Of a stretch of 6,389 nt of DNA, positions 1 through 6,152 are shown in pieces. Source of the DNA: Odoribacteraceae bacterium (lineage in GTDB: Bacteria; Bacteroidota; Bacteroidia; Bacteroidales; Marinifilaceae); the NCBI GenBank assembly GCA_031267995.1, contig JAIRXZ010000125.1:1-6389 (forward strand), given 5' to 3'. The number at the start of each line of letters is the position of its first letter. The stretch's first letter is position 1. A program made the translations under genes and the position numbers. Under the pieces are notes generated by a model. The model was not told where the DNA came from. It searched no databases and saw only the letters and a list, made by a program, of their open reading frames with translations.

Positions 1-38
1 CCCCTACAGCATAATCCGGCGATATCCCGACGATAACC
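1..38 (+). repeat. Direct repeat unit, first copy (cut by window edge)
   Basis: It begins with CCCCTACAG, the right end of a hairpin module whose left part lies outside the window. It then runs through ATAATCCGGCGATATCCCGA to CGATAACC. The same 38 nt recur at 92-129 with a single C-to-T difference at position 26 versus 117. A 14-nt piece, CCGGCGATATCCCG at 16-29, is repeated again at 38-51, giving a local 22-nt tandem duplication. Confidence 0.8.
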
Positions 39-70
39 CGGCGATATCCCGCGAGGGCGGCATGCGAGGG

Positions 71-100
71 AAAGGGCGACCGCGAGGGTCGCCCCTACAG
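71..100 (+). repeat. REP-like hairpin module, copy A
   Basis: The arms GGGCGACC (74-81) and GGTCGCCC (87-94) are perfectly complementary over 8 bp, with a 5-nt loop GCGAG. The module is preceded by AAA and followed by the tag CTACAG (95-100). Its G-rich lead-in (51-76) has a near copy at 210-235, where a different and decayed stem follows. Confidence 0.75.
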
Positions 101-129
101 CATAATCCGGCGATATTCCGACGATAACC
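92..129 (+). repeat. Direct repeat unit, second copy
   Basis: This is the second copy of the 38-nt unit at 1-38, offset by 91 nt and differing at one base. It links a forward hairpin module (71-100) to an inverted one (129-160), so the A/T-containing spacer sits between facing CTACAG and CTGTAG tags. Confidence 0.8.
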
Positions 130-160
130 TGTAGGGGCGAAAAATCTTTCGCCCTTTCCC
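129..160 (-). repeat. REP-like hairpin module, copy B (inverted)
   Basis: On the minus strand this reads GGGAAAGGGC, then the hairpin, then CCTACAG, the same order as the plus-strand copies. The arms are GGGCGAAA (135-142) and TTTCGCCC (147-154), 8 bp perfect, with loop AATC. The arm sequence differs from copy A by two bases on each side, and both sides change in step so that pairing is kept. Confidence 0.75.
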
Positions 161-199
161 GCATATGCACCCGTTCCGCCACCGGGAAACCGGCAAAAG

Positions 200-256
200 C
201 GATAACCCGGCGGGGGCGGCACGCGAGGGGAAGGGTGTACACACAGGTGCGTCCCG
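200..256 (+). repeat. Degenerate repeat module, copy E (stem lost)
   Basis: CGATAACCCGGCG at 200-212 is identical to 31-43. The following G-rich lead-in at 210-235 matches 51-76 with three differences, the copy being about 10 nt shorter because one CGATATCCCG block is missing. Where other copies carry a hairpin, this one has GGGTGTACACACAGGTGC and GTCCC. Only the outer GGG/CCC can pair, and the CTACAG tag is absent, so this copy looks decayed. Confidence 0.6.
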
Positions 257-281
257 CGTGTTTACCGGTGTTATCGTCGGG
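241..281 (+). repeat. Direct repeat with 394-435, first copy
   Basis: The block ACACAGGTGCGTCCC, then GCGTG, TTTACCGGTG and TTATCGTCGGG, recurs at 394-435 with several substitutions and one 1-nt indel. Its right part, GGTGTTATCGTCGGG, is the near reverse complement of CCCGACGATAACCC at 26-39, so spacer modules occur in both orientations across the cluster. Confidence 0.65.
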
Positions 282-291
282 ATGTCCGTGC

Positions 292-324
292 GGGGAAGGG
301 CACCCACAAGGGGTGCCCCTACAG
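292..324 (+). repeat. REP-like hairpin module, copy C
   Basis: The arms GGGCACCC (298-305) and GGGTGCCC (311-318) pair perfectly over 8 bp, with loop ACAAG. The module is preceded by GGGGAA and followed by CTACAG (319-324). Relative to copy A, several arm bases differ and every change is matched on the other arm. Confidence 0.75.
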
Positions 325-344
325 CACCATTGTTATCATTGGGC

Positions 345-378
345 GGGAAAGGGCGCACACGGAGGTGCGTCTCTACAG
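345..378 (+). repeat. REP-like hairpin module, copy D (imperfect stem)
   Basis: GGGAAAGGGC leads into CGCAC (354-358), which pairs with GTGCG (365-369). Outer G-T wobble and G-C pairs extend the stem toward TCT, and CTACAG (373-378) closes the module. Only 20 nt separate its lead-in from the tag of copy C, and that spacer again contains a TTATCA motif. Confidence 0.65.
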
Positions 379-393
379 TTTACCGGTGTTGCC

Positions 394-435
394 ACGCAGG
401 TACGCCCCCACGTGTTTACCGTTGTTATCATCGGG
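394..435 (+). repeat. Direct repeat with 241-281, second copy
   Basis: This is the second copy of the block at 241-281 (ACGCAGGTACGCCCCC, then ACGTG, TTTACCGTTG and TTATCATCGGG). The core TTTACCGKTGTT appears three times, at 261-272, 379-390 and 415-426. This copy marks the right end of the repeat cluster, about 50 nt before the exonuclease gene. Confidence 0.65.
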
Positions 436-450
436 GTGATGGCGACGGAT

Positions 451-480
451 TTTGGTTAACTTCGCGAGAAAATATTATTG
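451..480 (+). promoter_or_regulatory. Weak candidate Bacteroidota-type promoter for the exonuclease gene
   Basis: TTTG at 451-454 and TATTATTG at 473-480 resemble the Bacteroides -33 (TTTG) and -7 (TAnnTTTG) elements. There is one mismatch in the -7 element and 18 nt between the two. If real, transcription would begin almost on the ATG at 485 and the mRNA would be nearly leaderless. The match is short, so this is only a suggestion. Confidence 0.2.
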
Positions 481-484
481 TCTG

Positions 485-979
485 ATGGAAAATTTCGCGG
501 CTATTGATTTCGAGACCGCCAACGGACAGCGTTCCAGCGTTTGCAGCGTGGGCGTGGTGGTGGTTCGCGGGGGCGCGGTGGTGGAGACTTTTTACCGGTT
601 GATCCACCCGGTGCCCGATTATTACGACTGGTTTTGCACGCGGGTGCACGGGCTGAAGTGGGGGGATACGGCCGAGGCTGACGATTTTCCCGTCGTGTGG
701 GGGGAGGTGGCGCCGTTGATCAGCGAGCTGCCGCTGGTAGCCCACAACAGTCCCTTCGACGAGGGTTGCCTGCGGGCGGTGCACGCGGCGCACGGGATGG
801 AGTACCCGGGGTACGCTTTTCACTGTACCTGCCGGGCTTCGCGGAAGGTTTTCGGGAAGGAGTTGCCCAACCACCAGCTTCACACGGTGGCCACCCGCTG
901 CGGGTACGAGCTGAAAAATCATCACCACGCGTTGGCCGACGCGGAGGCGTGCGCGTGGATCGCGCGGATGATCGTTTGA
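485..979 (+). CDS. Stand-alone DnaQ-like DEDDh 3'-5' exonuclease
   Basis: The 164-residue protein matches the RNase H-fold DEDDh exonuclease family related to the proofreading epsilon subunit of DNA polymerase III. Such enzymes remove nucleotides from 3' ends using two metal ions, and this one should be cytoplasmic. All signature residues are visible: Exo I is AAIDFETAN with D8 and E10, Exo II is AHNSPFD with D92, and Exo III is HHALADAEA with H147 and D152. The fold fills the whole protein, with no polymerase-binding tail, BRCT, UvrC-like or helicase domain and no signal peptide. The ATG at 485 is preferred because it lies seven codons before the Exo I aspartate; a TTG at 452 would add 11 poorly conserved-looking residues. 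No Shine-Dalgarno sequence precedes it. The gene follows the repeat cluster and converges on susD. Whether it acts in repair, RNA trimming or something else cannot be told, so I give no gene symbol. The family call is secure; the cellular role is not. Confidence 0.93.
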   Translation: MENFAAIDFETANGQRSSVCSVGVVVVRGGAVVETFYRLIHPVPDYYDWFCTRVHGLKWGDTAEADDFPVVWGEVAPLISELPLVAHNSPFDEGCLRAVHAAHGMEYPGYAFHCTCRASRKVFGKELPNHQLHTVATRCGYELKNHHHALADAEACAWIARMIV

Positions 980-1003
980 GGCGGCGGCGACGGGGGAAAA
1001 GAG

Positions 1004-1036
1004 CGCGTCCCGCTCCCTTGACGGGGGCGGGACGCG
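1004..1036. terminator. G/C-rich hairpin between convergent genes, likely intrinsic terminator
   Basis: CGCGTCCCGCTCCC (1004-1017) pairs along its full 14 bp with GGGGGCGGGACGCG (1023-1036), one pair being a T-G wobble, around the loop TTGAC. It sits 24 nt after the exonuclease stop and about 19 nt after the susD-like stop. Read on the minus strand, the stem is followed by CTCTTTTCCC, a short T-run that suits termination of the susCD transcript. Read on the plus strand, the trailing sequence is TGGCGTTGTT, a poorer T-tract. It is therefore best assigned to the minus-strand operon, with possible use in both directions. Confidence 0.7.
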
Positions 1037-1055
1037 TGGCGTTGTTACCGTTAGT

Positions 1056-2849
1056 TTACCAGTTGGGGTTTTGGGCGAGTTTGGAGTTGATGACGGTGAT
1101 CTCCTCGGTAGGCAGGGGGAGGAGGTAGTCGCGGTTGAGGTTGAAGTTGTAGCCGGTGGTTTTGATTTCCTGGAGGGCGAAGGGGAAGATGTAGCCGCTG
1201 GCGTCGACGTCGATGGCCGCCACCGCATCGACGAAGGAGGTTGCCGGCGCCGGTGTTAGCGCGCCTTGCCACTGGGCGAGTTTGGCGCCCTTGGGTTGGT
1301 AGCCCTTGATGAGGATGCCGGCGGCGGCCCAGCGGAAGATGTCGTCGACGCGGAAGCCCTCGGCGGCGAGTTCCACTTTTCTCTCGCGGCGTATCTCGTT
1401 GATGATGTTGGAGAGGGCGGGAAATTCCTTGCCATCGGGGTACGCGAGGGCGTTGACGTCCGTCAGGATCATGTTGGGCATGCCCACCCTGTCCCTGAGG
1501 AGTTTGATGGTTTTGTCGATATCCGGCTGGGCGATCGTCCCGAGTTCCGCCTTGGCCTCGGCGTTGATGAGGAGGGCTTCGGCGTAGCGGAAGTAGATCA
1601 TGGCGTTTTGGCCAGCGGCGCCGACGAGGTTGACGGAGGGGATGTGCCCCTTGTAGAGCTGGTAGCCGGTGATGCAGCGCTTGTCGTTTTCGGCGAAGGA
1701 GGGGTAGACGAAGGGGGTGCCGGGGTGCTGGATGTGCTGGCCGTCGTTGACGTAGATGGTCTGGTTGAGGCGCGGGTCGCGGTTGGCGACGACGTCGAGG
1801 AGGGTGGCATCTCCCTGGTAGAGGGCGCTTTCGTTGATGGGTTTACCGTCCGTGCAGAGGTAGGATTCGACCATCGTTTTGCTGAGGCCGGTGAGGGCGC
1901 CGAAGGTGCTGAAGTCCGACCAGCCGTTGGCGATGCCGATGGAGACGCTGTATTGCCGCCAGAAGAGTACTTCCTTGCTTCCGAGGTAACTCTCTTTGTT
2001 GAAGATGTTTTGGTAGGCGTTCGGCTGTCCAACGTTGTCGAGGGCGCAGGTGCCGAGGGCAATGAGGGCGTCGGTGACGGTGGCCGCCTTGCGGATGAAG
2101 TCGGAGCCGTCAGAGCCGGGGACTCCGAAGACGGTGCCGGCGTGGTATTTTTCCCAGGTTCCCTCAAAGAGGGCGACGCGGGCTTGCAGCAGCATGGCGG
2201 TTTCCTTGTTGACGCGCCCTTCCCAGGTGGCGTTGGCGCCGCGGGAGGGTAGGTAGTAGACGGCGCTGTCAAGGTCGTCCATCAGTTTTTGGACGACGAA
2301 GGCGCGGGAATCTCGCGGCTTGTAGAGTTGCGCCGTGTCGCCGGGGGTGAGGAGCTGGTCGTACCAGGGCACGTCGCCGAAACGACGCAGTTTGTTGTAG
2401 TAGAAGAGCGCCCTGAAGAAGCGCGCCTCGCCGGCGTAACGGTTGATTTCGGCTTCGTCGCCCTTTGCCTTGCGGTAGTTGGCGAAGAAGTAGTTGATGT
2501 CGCGGAGGTCTTCCCAGTCGGCGCGCGCCCAGCCTCCACCGGTGTTGGGGAGGGTTGTCTCCCCGTTCATGCGGCGGTTGTAGTCGCGGGGGATCTCGGT
2601 ATCGCTGCCGTTATCGCGGTCGATGGTGTAGATGCCGATGTTGCAGGTTCCGCCGGCGTCGCCGTCGAAGAGGAGGAGGGAGGCGCGGTTGTAGAAGTTG
2701 TTGACGTAGGCTTGGAGGTCGCTTGGCGTTCTCCACACGGCGCCATCGCTGATGTTGTTTTCCGGCACCCGCTCCATGAATTCATCGTTGCAGGCCGCGA
2801 GCAGGCAAAGGGTCGCGAGCGAGAGTAGAAGTATTCGAATCTTTTTCAT
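1056..2849 (-). CDS. SusD/RagB-family outer-membrane lipoprotein, nutrient-binding
   Basis: The 597-residue protein should be a surface lipoprotein that binds the substrate and forms the lid of the SusC-like transporter encoded just upstream. Residues 1-20 form a lipoprotein signal peptide with KK near the start, a hydrophobic core and the lipobox LAAC, giving lipidation at C20. The following N-D-E is acidic, in keeping with the lipoprotein export signal that sends Bacteroidota lipoproteins to the cell surface. The N-terminal SusD-like region includes the TPR-type motif GEARFFRALFYYNKLRRFGD at about 140-159. The RagB/SusD C-terminal region carries RRERKVELAAEGFRVDDIFR (487-506) and ends with the usual PLPxxEI...NPNW pattern. 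Length fits the family. The ATG lies 21 nt after the susC stop with only an A-rich leader (GCAAAAAACAACATC), normal for this phylum. A likely terminator follows closely, so it appears to be the last gene of the operon. The substrate cannot be inferred from sequence alone. Confidence 0.96.
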   Translation of the reverse strand: MKKIRILLLSLATLCLLAACNDEFMERVPENNISDGAVWRTPSDLQAYVNNFYNRASLLLFDGDAGGTCNIGIYTIDRDNGSDTEIPRDYNRRMNGETTLPNTGGGWARADWEDLRDINYFFANYRKAKGDEAEINRYAGEARFFRALFYYNKLRRFGDVPWYDQLLTPGDTAQLYKPRDSRAFVVQKLMDDLDSAVYYLPSRGANATWEGRVNKETAMLLQARVALFEGTWEKYHAGTVFGVPGSDGSDFIRKAATVTDALIALGTCALDNVGQPNAYQNIFNKESYLGSKEVLFWRQYSVSIGIANGWSDFSTFGALTGLSKTMVESYLCTDGKPINESALYQGDATLLDVVANRDPRLNQTIYVNDGQHIQHPGTPFVYPSFAENDKRCITGYQLYKGHIPSVNLVGAAGQNAMIYFRYAEALLINAEAKAELGTIAQPDIDKTIKLLRDRVGMPNMILTDVNALAYPDGKEFPALSNIINEIRRERKVELAAEGFRVDDIFRWAAAGILIKGYQPKGAKLAQWQGALTPAPATSFVDAVAAIDVDASGYIFPFALQEIKTTGYNFNLNRDYLLPLPTEEITVINSKLAQNPNW

Positions 2850-2870
2850 GATGTTGTTTTTTGCGGTTAT

Positions 2871-5800
2871 TTAAAATGAGAGGTTTAGGCCTACCGACCA
2901 GGTGCGCTGGAGGGGGTAGATGAGTCCCCTGTTGGAGAGAAATTCGGGGTCGATGGTCTTGATGAAGTCCGTCCACGTGACGAGGTTTTCGCCGCTGATG
3001 TAGACTCTTAACTTGCCGATTCCCAGCCTGTCCAGGAGTTCACCCGGCAGGGTGTAGCCCACTTGCAGGTTTTTGAAGCGGAGGTAGGAGGCGTCTTGGA
3101 GGTATTTGGTTTGGGCTACCTGGTTTTTGGTGTTTTGTCCGGAGGTCAGGTAGTACTTGGGGAAGTAGCCGTTGGGTGTTGCCGGTGTCCAACGATCCTT
3201 GTGGACGGTGAGGAGGTTTGCCTGCCATTCACTGTTGGATAGTCCCCAGAAGTTGCCGACGGCGACGTCGCCCATCCAGTAGTCGCGCTTGCCGATGCCC
3301 TGGAAGAACATGTTGATGTCGAATCCCTTCCATGCTGCCTCGAGGGTGATGCCGTAGGTGTAGCGCGGGGTGCTGTTGCCGATGATTTTGCGGTCGCCCG
3401 GGTCGGCGAGGGTGGATTCGCCGGGGGTGATGAGCGGGTCGTCATCGAGATTTTTGTATTTGACGTCGCCTGCCGTCCAGTTGGTTCCCAGGCGTTGTTG
3501 GCGCGCCTGGTCTATGCCGGCGTCTTGTTCCGCTTGCGTGTAGTAACCTTCGGTGACGTATCCCCAGAAGTCGCCGATGACGGCGCCGTTGTACCACGTG
3601 TTGAGGCTTTTTTCGGCGTTGGGGTATTTCTTGACCACGCTGCGCGAGTCGGCAAGGGTGGCGCGGGCGCTGTAGGTGAAGTCACCGATTTTGTCGCGCC
3701 AAGTTAATGTTAGCTCGAAACCGGTGGTTTTCAGCGAGGCGTTGTTGGTGCTCGGGGCTGCCGCTCCCAGAACGGCGGGTAGTTGCTCCGCCGGGCCAAC
3801 CACGTCATTGGACGAACGACGGTACCAGTCAAAGTTGAACAACAGGCGGTTGGCGAGCGCCGAGACGTCTACTCCAAAGTCTATCGTGGTGCTGGTGATC
3901 CAGGTCAATTTGGGATTCACGATGCCGGGGTAGGAGATGGTGGTGTAACGGTTGCCGTTGAAGAGCCATTTGTTGGCGCTGTTGGTGGCGGCTACCGTGG
4001 TGAGGCTCGGGTAGAAGGGGTAGTAACCTCCGCTTTGCTCGCCGAGCGATCCGTAGGAGACGCGCAGTTTGAGCATGTCTATTTTGGAGGTTACGGCGTC
4101 GGTTCCCCAGAAGTCTTCGAGCGATGTGACCCACGCCGCGGAGACGCCGGGGTAGAATTTGAAGCGGACGTCCGAGAGGTAACGGGAGGAGCCGTCGTGA
4201 CGACCATTTAACTCCAACAGGTAGCGCTCTTTGTAGCCGTAGTTGATCCTGCCGAAGACGCCCCTGGTGGTCAGGGTCTCTTTCGTCGGCTCGTTGGCGC
4301 TCACGATGTTGCCGTAGATGGTGTTGAAGGTGGGCAAATCCGTGGTGTAGAGGGTTCCCGATCCCGTGCTGACGGTGAGCTTGTAGTTGTAGAAGGCTTC
4401 TTGGGCGAAGCCGATCATGCCTTTCAGGTAGTGACCGTTTTTGTCTAATTCGTAGGATGTAAAGGCGTTGATCGTGTGTTGCGCGTAGTTGGCATGGGTG
4501 CGATCGAGGACGTCTCGCCCGCGCGTGTATTTCGTGAAACCGTCACTCGTCCACGCCGGGGAGTAGTAGGGGACTTTGTCGGTGTCGTAGAGCGTGTAGT
4601 GTAGGACATCCTTGTTTTCAACGACATTGTTGTTTGTGAAGGTGTAGTTGAAGGTGGCTTCCCAGCCTTTCAGGGGGGTGAGGACGATTTCGCCCGTGGC
4701 CACCAGCACGTCGTCCGTGGTTTTGTTGCGCCCGCCGTGCAGGTAAGCCTCGATGTTACTCTGCTCGCTGTAATAGCCGTCGGGGGTTATCATGGGGATG
4801 ATCGGCCACTTCTGCGCTATTTGTTGCATGAAGTTGTCGTTGCCCGTGCTCGACGGGGAGTCATTGATCCCCCTGGTGAAGGAGCCGCGGAAGTTGGCCG
4901 TCAACCACTTGTTCACGGTGGACGAAACGTTGCCGCGGATGCTGTAGCGGTTGTACGAGTCCTCGCCGTATCGCAAGATGCCCTCTTTTCCCGTGTAGCC
5001 GAGTCCCACGTAGTAGGTCGAGTTCGTGCTTCCGCCCGATAGCCCCAGGTTGTGTTGCTGGATCATCGAGTTTTTCTTGAAGAAGACGCTGTACCATTCC
5101 ACGTTGTCGTTGCCCAGGCCTTCCCCGAAGTTGTCGAAGTTCGCCCACTCTTTTCGCGAGGGTACGGCCACGGTGCTGGTGGTAATCTTGCCGTCGAAGT
5201 AGTCCTGGATGCGCTGCATCGTGCTCGCGTCAAGGAAATTGCTCCCGCGGGTGTTTTGTCCAGCCTCGTTCATGATTTCCATCCACTCCACGGAGTTCAC
5301 CTGCTTGGGCAGGTTGATGGGGCTTGACCAGCCGAAGTTGGCGCCATAAGTGACCACCGGTTTGTCCGTCTTGCCTCCCCTTTTGGTGGTGATCAGCACC
5401 ACGCCGTAGGGGGCATTCGAGCCGTAGATGGCGGCAGAGGCGGCGTCCTTCAGCACCGAAATGGTGGCGATATCGTCCGGGTTAATGGCGTTAATATCTT
5501 GCGATTGGATGCCATCTACCACGAACAGGGGGCCGGCCGACGAACTCGACGATCCACTGCTCAGTCCCGTGACACCGCGGATGTTGAACGACATCCGCGC
5601 CCCCGGAGCGCCACCACCGCCGACACCGGTAGAGGTGTTCGACGATATGTTCAGGTTGCCGACGATGCCCTGCAATGCCTGGGCAACCGACACGATCGGG
5701 CGTTCCGACAGTACGCGCCCCCCGACCTGGTCGACGGCTCCCGTCAAGTTCGCCTTCTTCACCGACGCGTAGCCTACCACCACTACCTCGTCTAATGATT

Positions 5801-6152
5801 GGAGTTCACTGTCCAGGGAAACGGGATAGTGCGTTTTCCCCGCTTGAACGGTGACATTTGTCGTCAGGTAGCCAATGAACCTCACGACCAGCGTGGCGTC
5901 GGGCGACACCGTGAGGGTAAAGTTCCCGTTCACGTCCGTCGATGCCCCGTTTGTTGTCCCCCTTTCGACAACACTCGCGCCAACGAGCGTTTCTCCCGAC
6001 TTGTCCGTGACGGTTCCCGTCACGCGTTGTTGGGCGTTGGCCTGCAAGCATGTTAGCAGGATGGCCACGCACGACAACATAGATACCCGCGCGAGCCGCG
6101 TGGCTTGCCCGGCAAAAATTTGCCATTTAAACGTTTTTCTGTAATTCATCAT
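2871..6152 (-). CDS. SusC/RagA-family TonB-linked outer-membrane transporter
   Basis: The 1,093-residue protein is a SusC-type TonB-dependent channel that should import the ligand captured by its SusD partner, powered through TonB-ExbBD. Numbering from the first Met of the MMNYRK start: a basic N-terminus and hydrophobic core (about 22-36) end in a signal-peptidase-like site ANA/QQ near residue 40. A carboxypeptidase-regulatory-like beta domain follows at about 44-102. The SusC signature LDEVVVVGYA (120-129), which includes the TonB-box region, comes next. The plug contains NIRGV (190-194), PLFVVDGI (208-215) and GVVLITTKRG (250-259). The rest is a 22-strand-type barrel ending in SVGLNLSF with a C-terminal Phe, as expected for BAM-assembled proteins. 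There is no STN domain, so anti-sigma/FecR signalling through this receptor is not indicated. The frame stays open upstream, but the signal peptide places the real start at 6152 or 6149. A serine-rich plug loop lies at 198-206. susD follows after 21 nt. Confidence 0.96.
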   Translation of the reverse strand: MMNYRKTFKWQIFAGQATRLARVSMLSCVAILLTCLQANAQQRVTGTVTDKSGETLVGASVVERGTTNGASTDVNGNFTLTVSPDATLVVRFIGYLTTNVTVQAGKTHYPVSLDSELQSLDEVVVVGYASVKKANLTGAVDQVGGRVLSERPIVSVAQALQGIVGNLNISSNTSTGVGGGGAPGARMSFNIRGVTGLSSGSSSSSAGPLFVVDGIQSQDINAINPDDIATISVLKDAASAAIYGSNAPYGVVLITTKRGGKTDKPVVTYGANFGWSSPINLPKQVNSVEWMEIMNEAGQNTRGSNFLDASTMQRIQDYFDGKITTSTVAVPSRKEWANFDNFGEGLGNDNVEWYSVFFKKNSMIQQHNLGLSGGSTNSTYYVGLGYTGKEGILRYGEDSYNRYSIRGNVSSTVNKWLTANFRGSFTRGINDSPSSTGNDNFMQQIAQKWPIIPMITPDGYYSEQSNIEAYLHGGRNKTTDDVLVATGEIVLTPLKGWEATFNYTFTNNNVVENKDVLHYTLYDTDKVPYYSPAWTSDGFTKYTRGRDVLDRTHANYAQHTINAFTSYELDKNGHYLKGMIGFAQEAFYNYKLTVSTGSGTLYTTDLPTFNTIYGNIVSANEPTKETLTTRGVFGRINYGYKERYLLELNGRHDGSSRYLSDVRFKFYPGVSAAWVTSLEDFWGTDAVTSKIDMLKLRVSYGSLGEQSGGYYPFYPSLTTVAATNSANKWLFNGNRYTTISYPGIVNPKLTWITSTTIDFGVDVSALANRLLFNFDWYRRSSNDVVGPAEQLPAVLGAAAPSTNNASLKTTGFELTLTWRDKIGDFTYSARATLADSRSVVKKYPNAEKSLNTWYNGAVIGDFWGYVTEGYYTQAEQDAGIDQARQQRLGTNWTAGDVKYKNLDDDPLITPGESTLADPGDRKIIGNSTPRYTYGITLEAAWKGFDINMFFQGIGKRDYWMGDVAVGNFWGLSNSEWQANLLTVHKDRWTPATPNGYFPKYYLTSGQNTKNQVAQTKYLQDASYLRFKNLQVGYTLPGELLDRLGIGKLRVYISGENLVTWTDFIKTIDPEFLSNRGLIYPLQRTWSVGLNLSF

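Larger units (their letters stand above)
1..435. repeat. REP-like mosaic repeat cluster (non-coding)
   Basis: This stretch holds no convincing gene. It is built from recurring modules: a G-rich lead-in (GGGAAAGGGC), a short hairpin, the tag CTACAG, and A/T-containing spacers such as CCGGCGATATCCCG, CGATAACC and TTTACCGGTGTT. Modules occur in both orientations and in complete or decayed form, and the cluster continues past the left edge because position 1 starts inside a module (CCCCTACAG). Spacing is irregular and no unique spacers are conserved in length, so it is not a CRISPR array. Short frames across it change composition with the repeats and look spurious. Palindromic intergenic repeats with a GTAGGGGCG-type core are, from general knowledge, dispersed in many bacterial genomes; I cannot name this family. 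Function is unknown; possible roles are transcript-end structure, a non-autonomous element, or a recombination substrate. Confidence 0.85.

Noticed and set aside
1..435. CRISPR array
   Set aside because: Repeat copies differ in length, orientation and stem sequence, spacing is irregular, and there are no unique spacers of constant size or any cas-like gene.
4..459. Short open frames on both strands across the repeat cluster
   Set aside because: Their translations follow the repeats (for example GAPLVGALP-like pieces) and include the hairpin arms. Peptides of this kind commonly arise from such intergenic repeats, and no start signals support them.
428..1228. 266-codon minus-strand open frame covering the exonuclease gene and the end of susD
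   Set aside because: It overlaps two well-supported genes and the hairpin between them, is rich in Pro/Ser/Thr/Arg, and shows no family features.
1266..2252. 328-codon plus-strand open frame opposite susD, the longest of several antisense frames
   Set aside because: It is a shadow of the susD-like gene: high G/C at third positions removes stops from the opposite strand. Its translation is an Asp/Glu/Gly/Val-rich string without any recognisable domain, while the minus frame is a full SusD protein.
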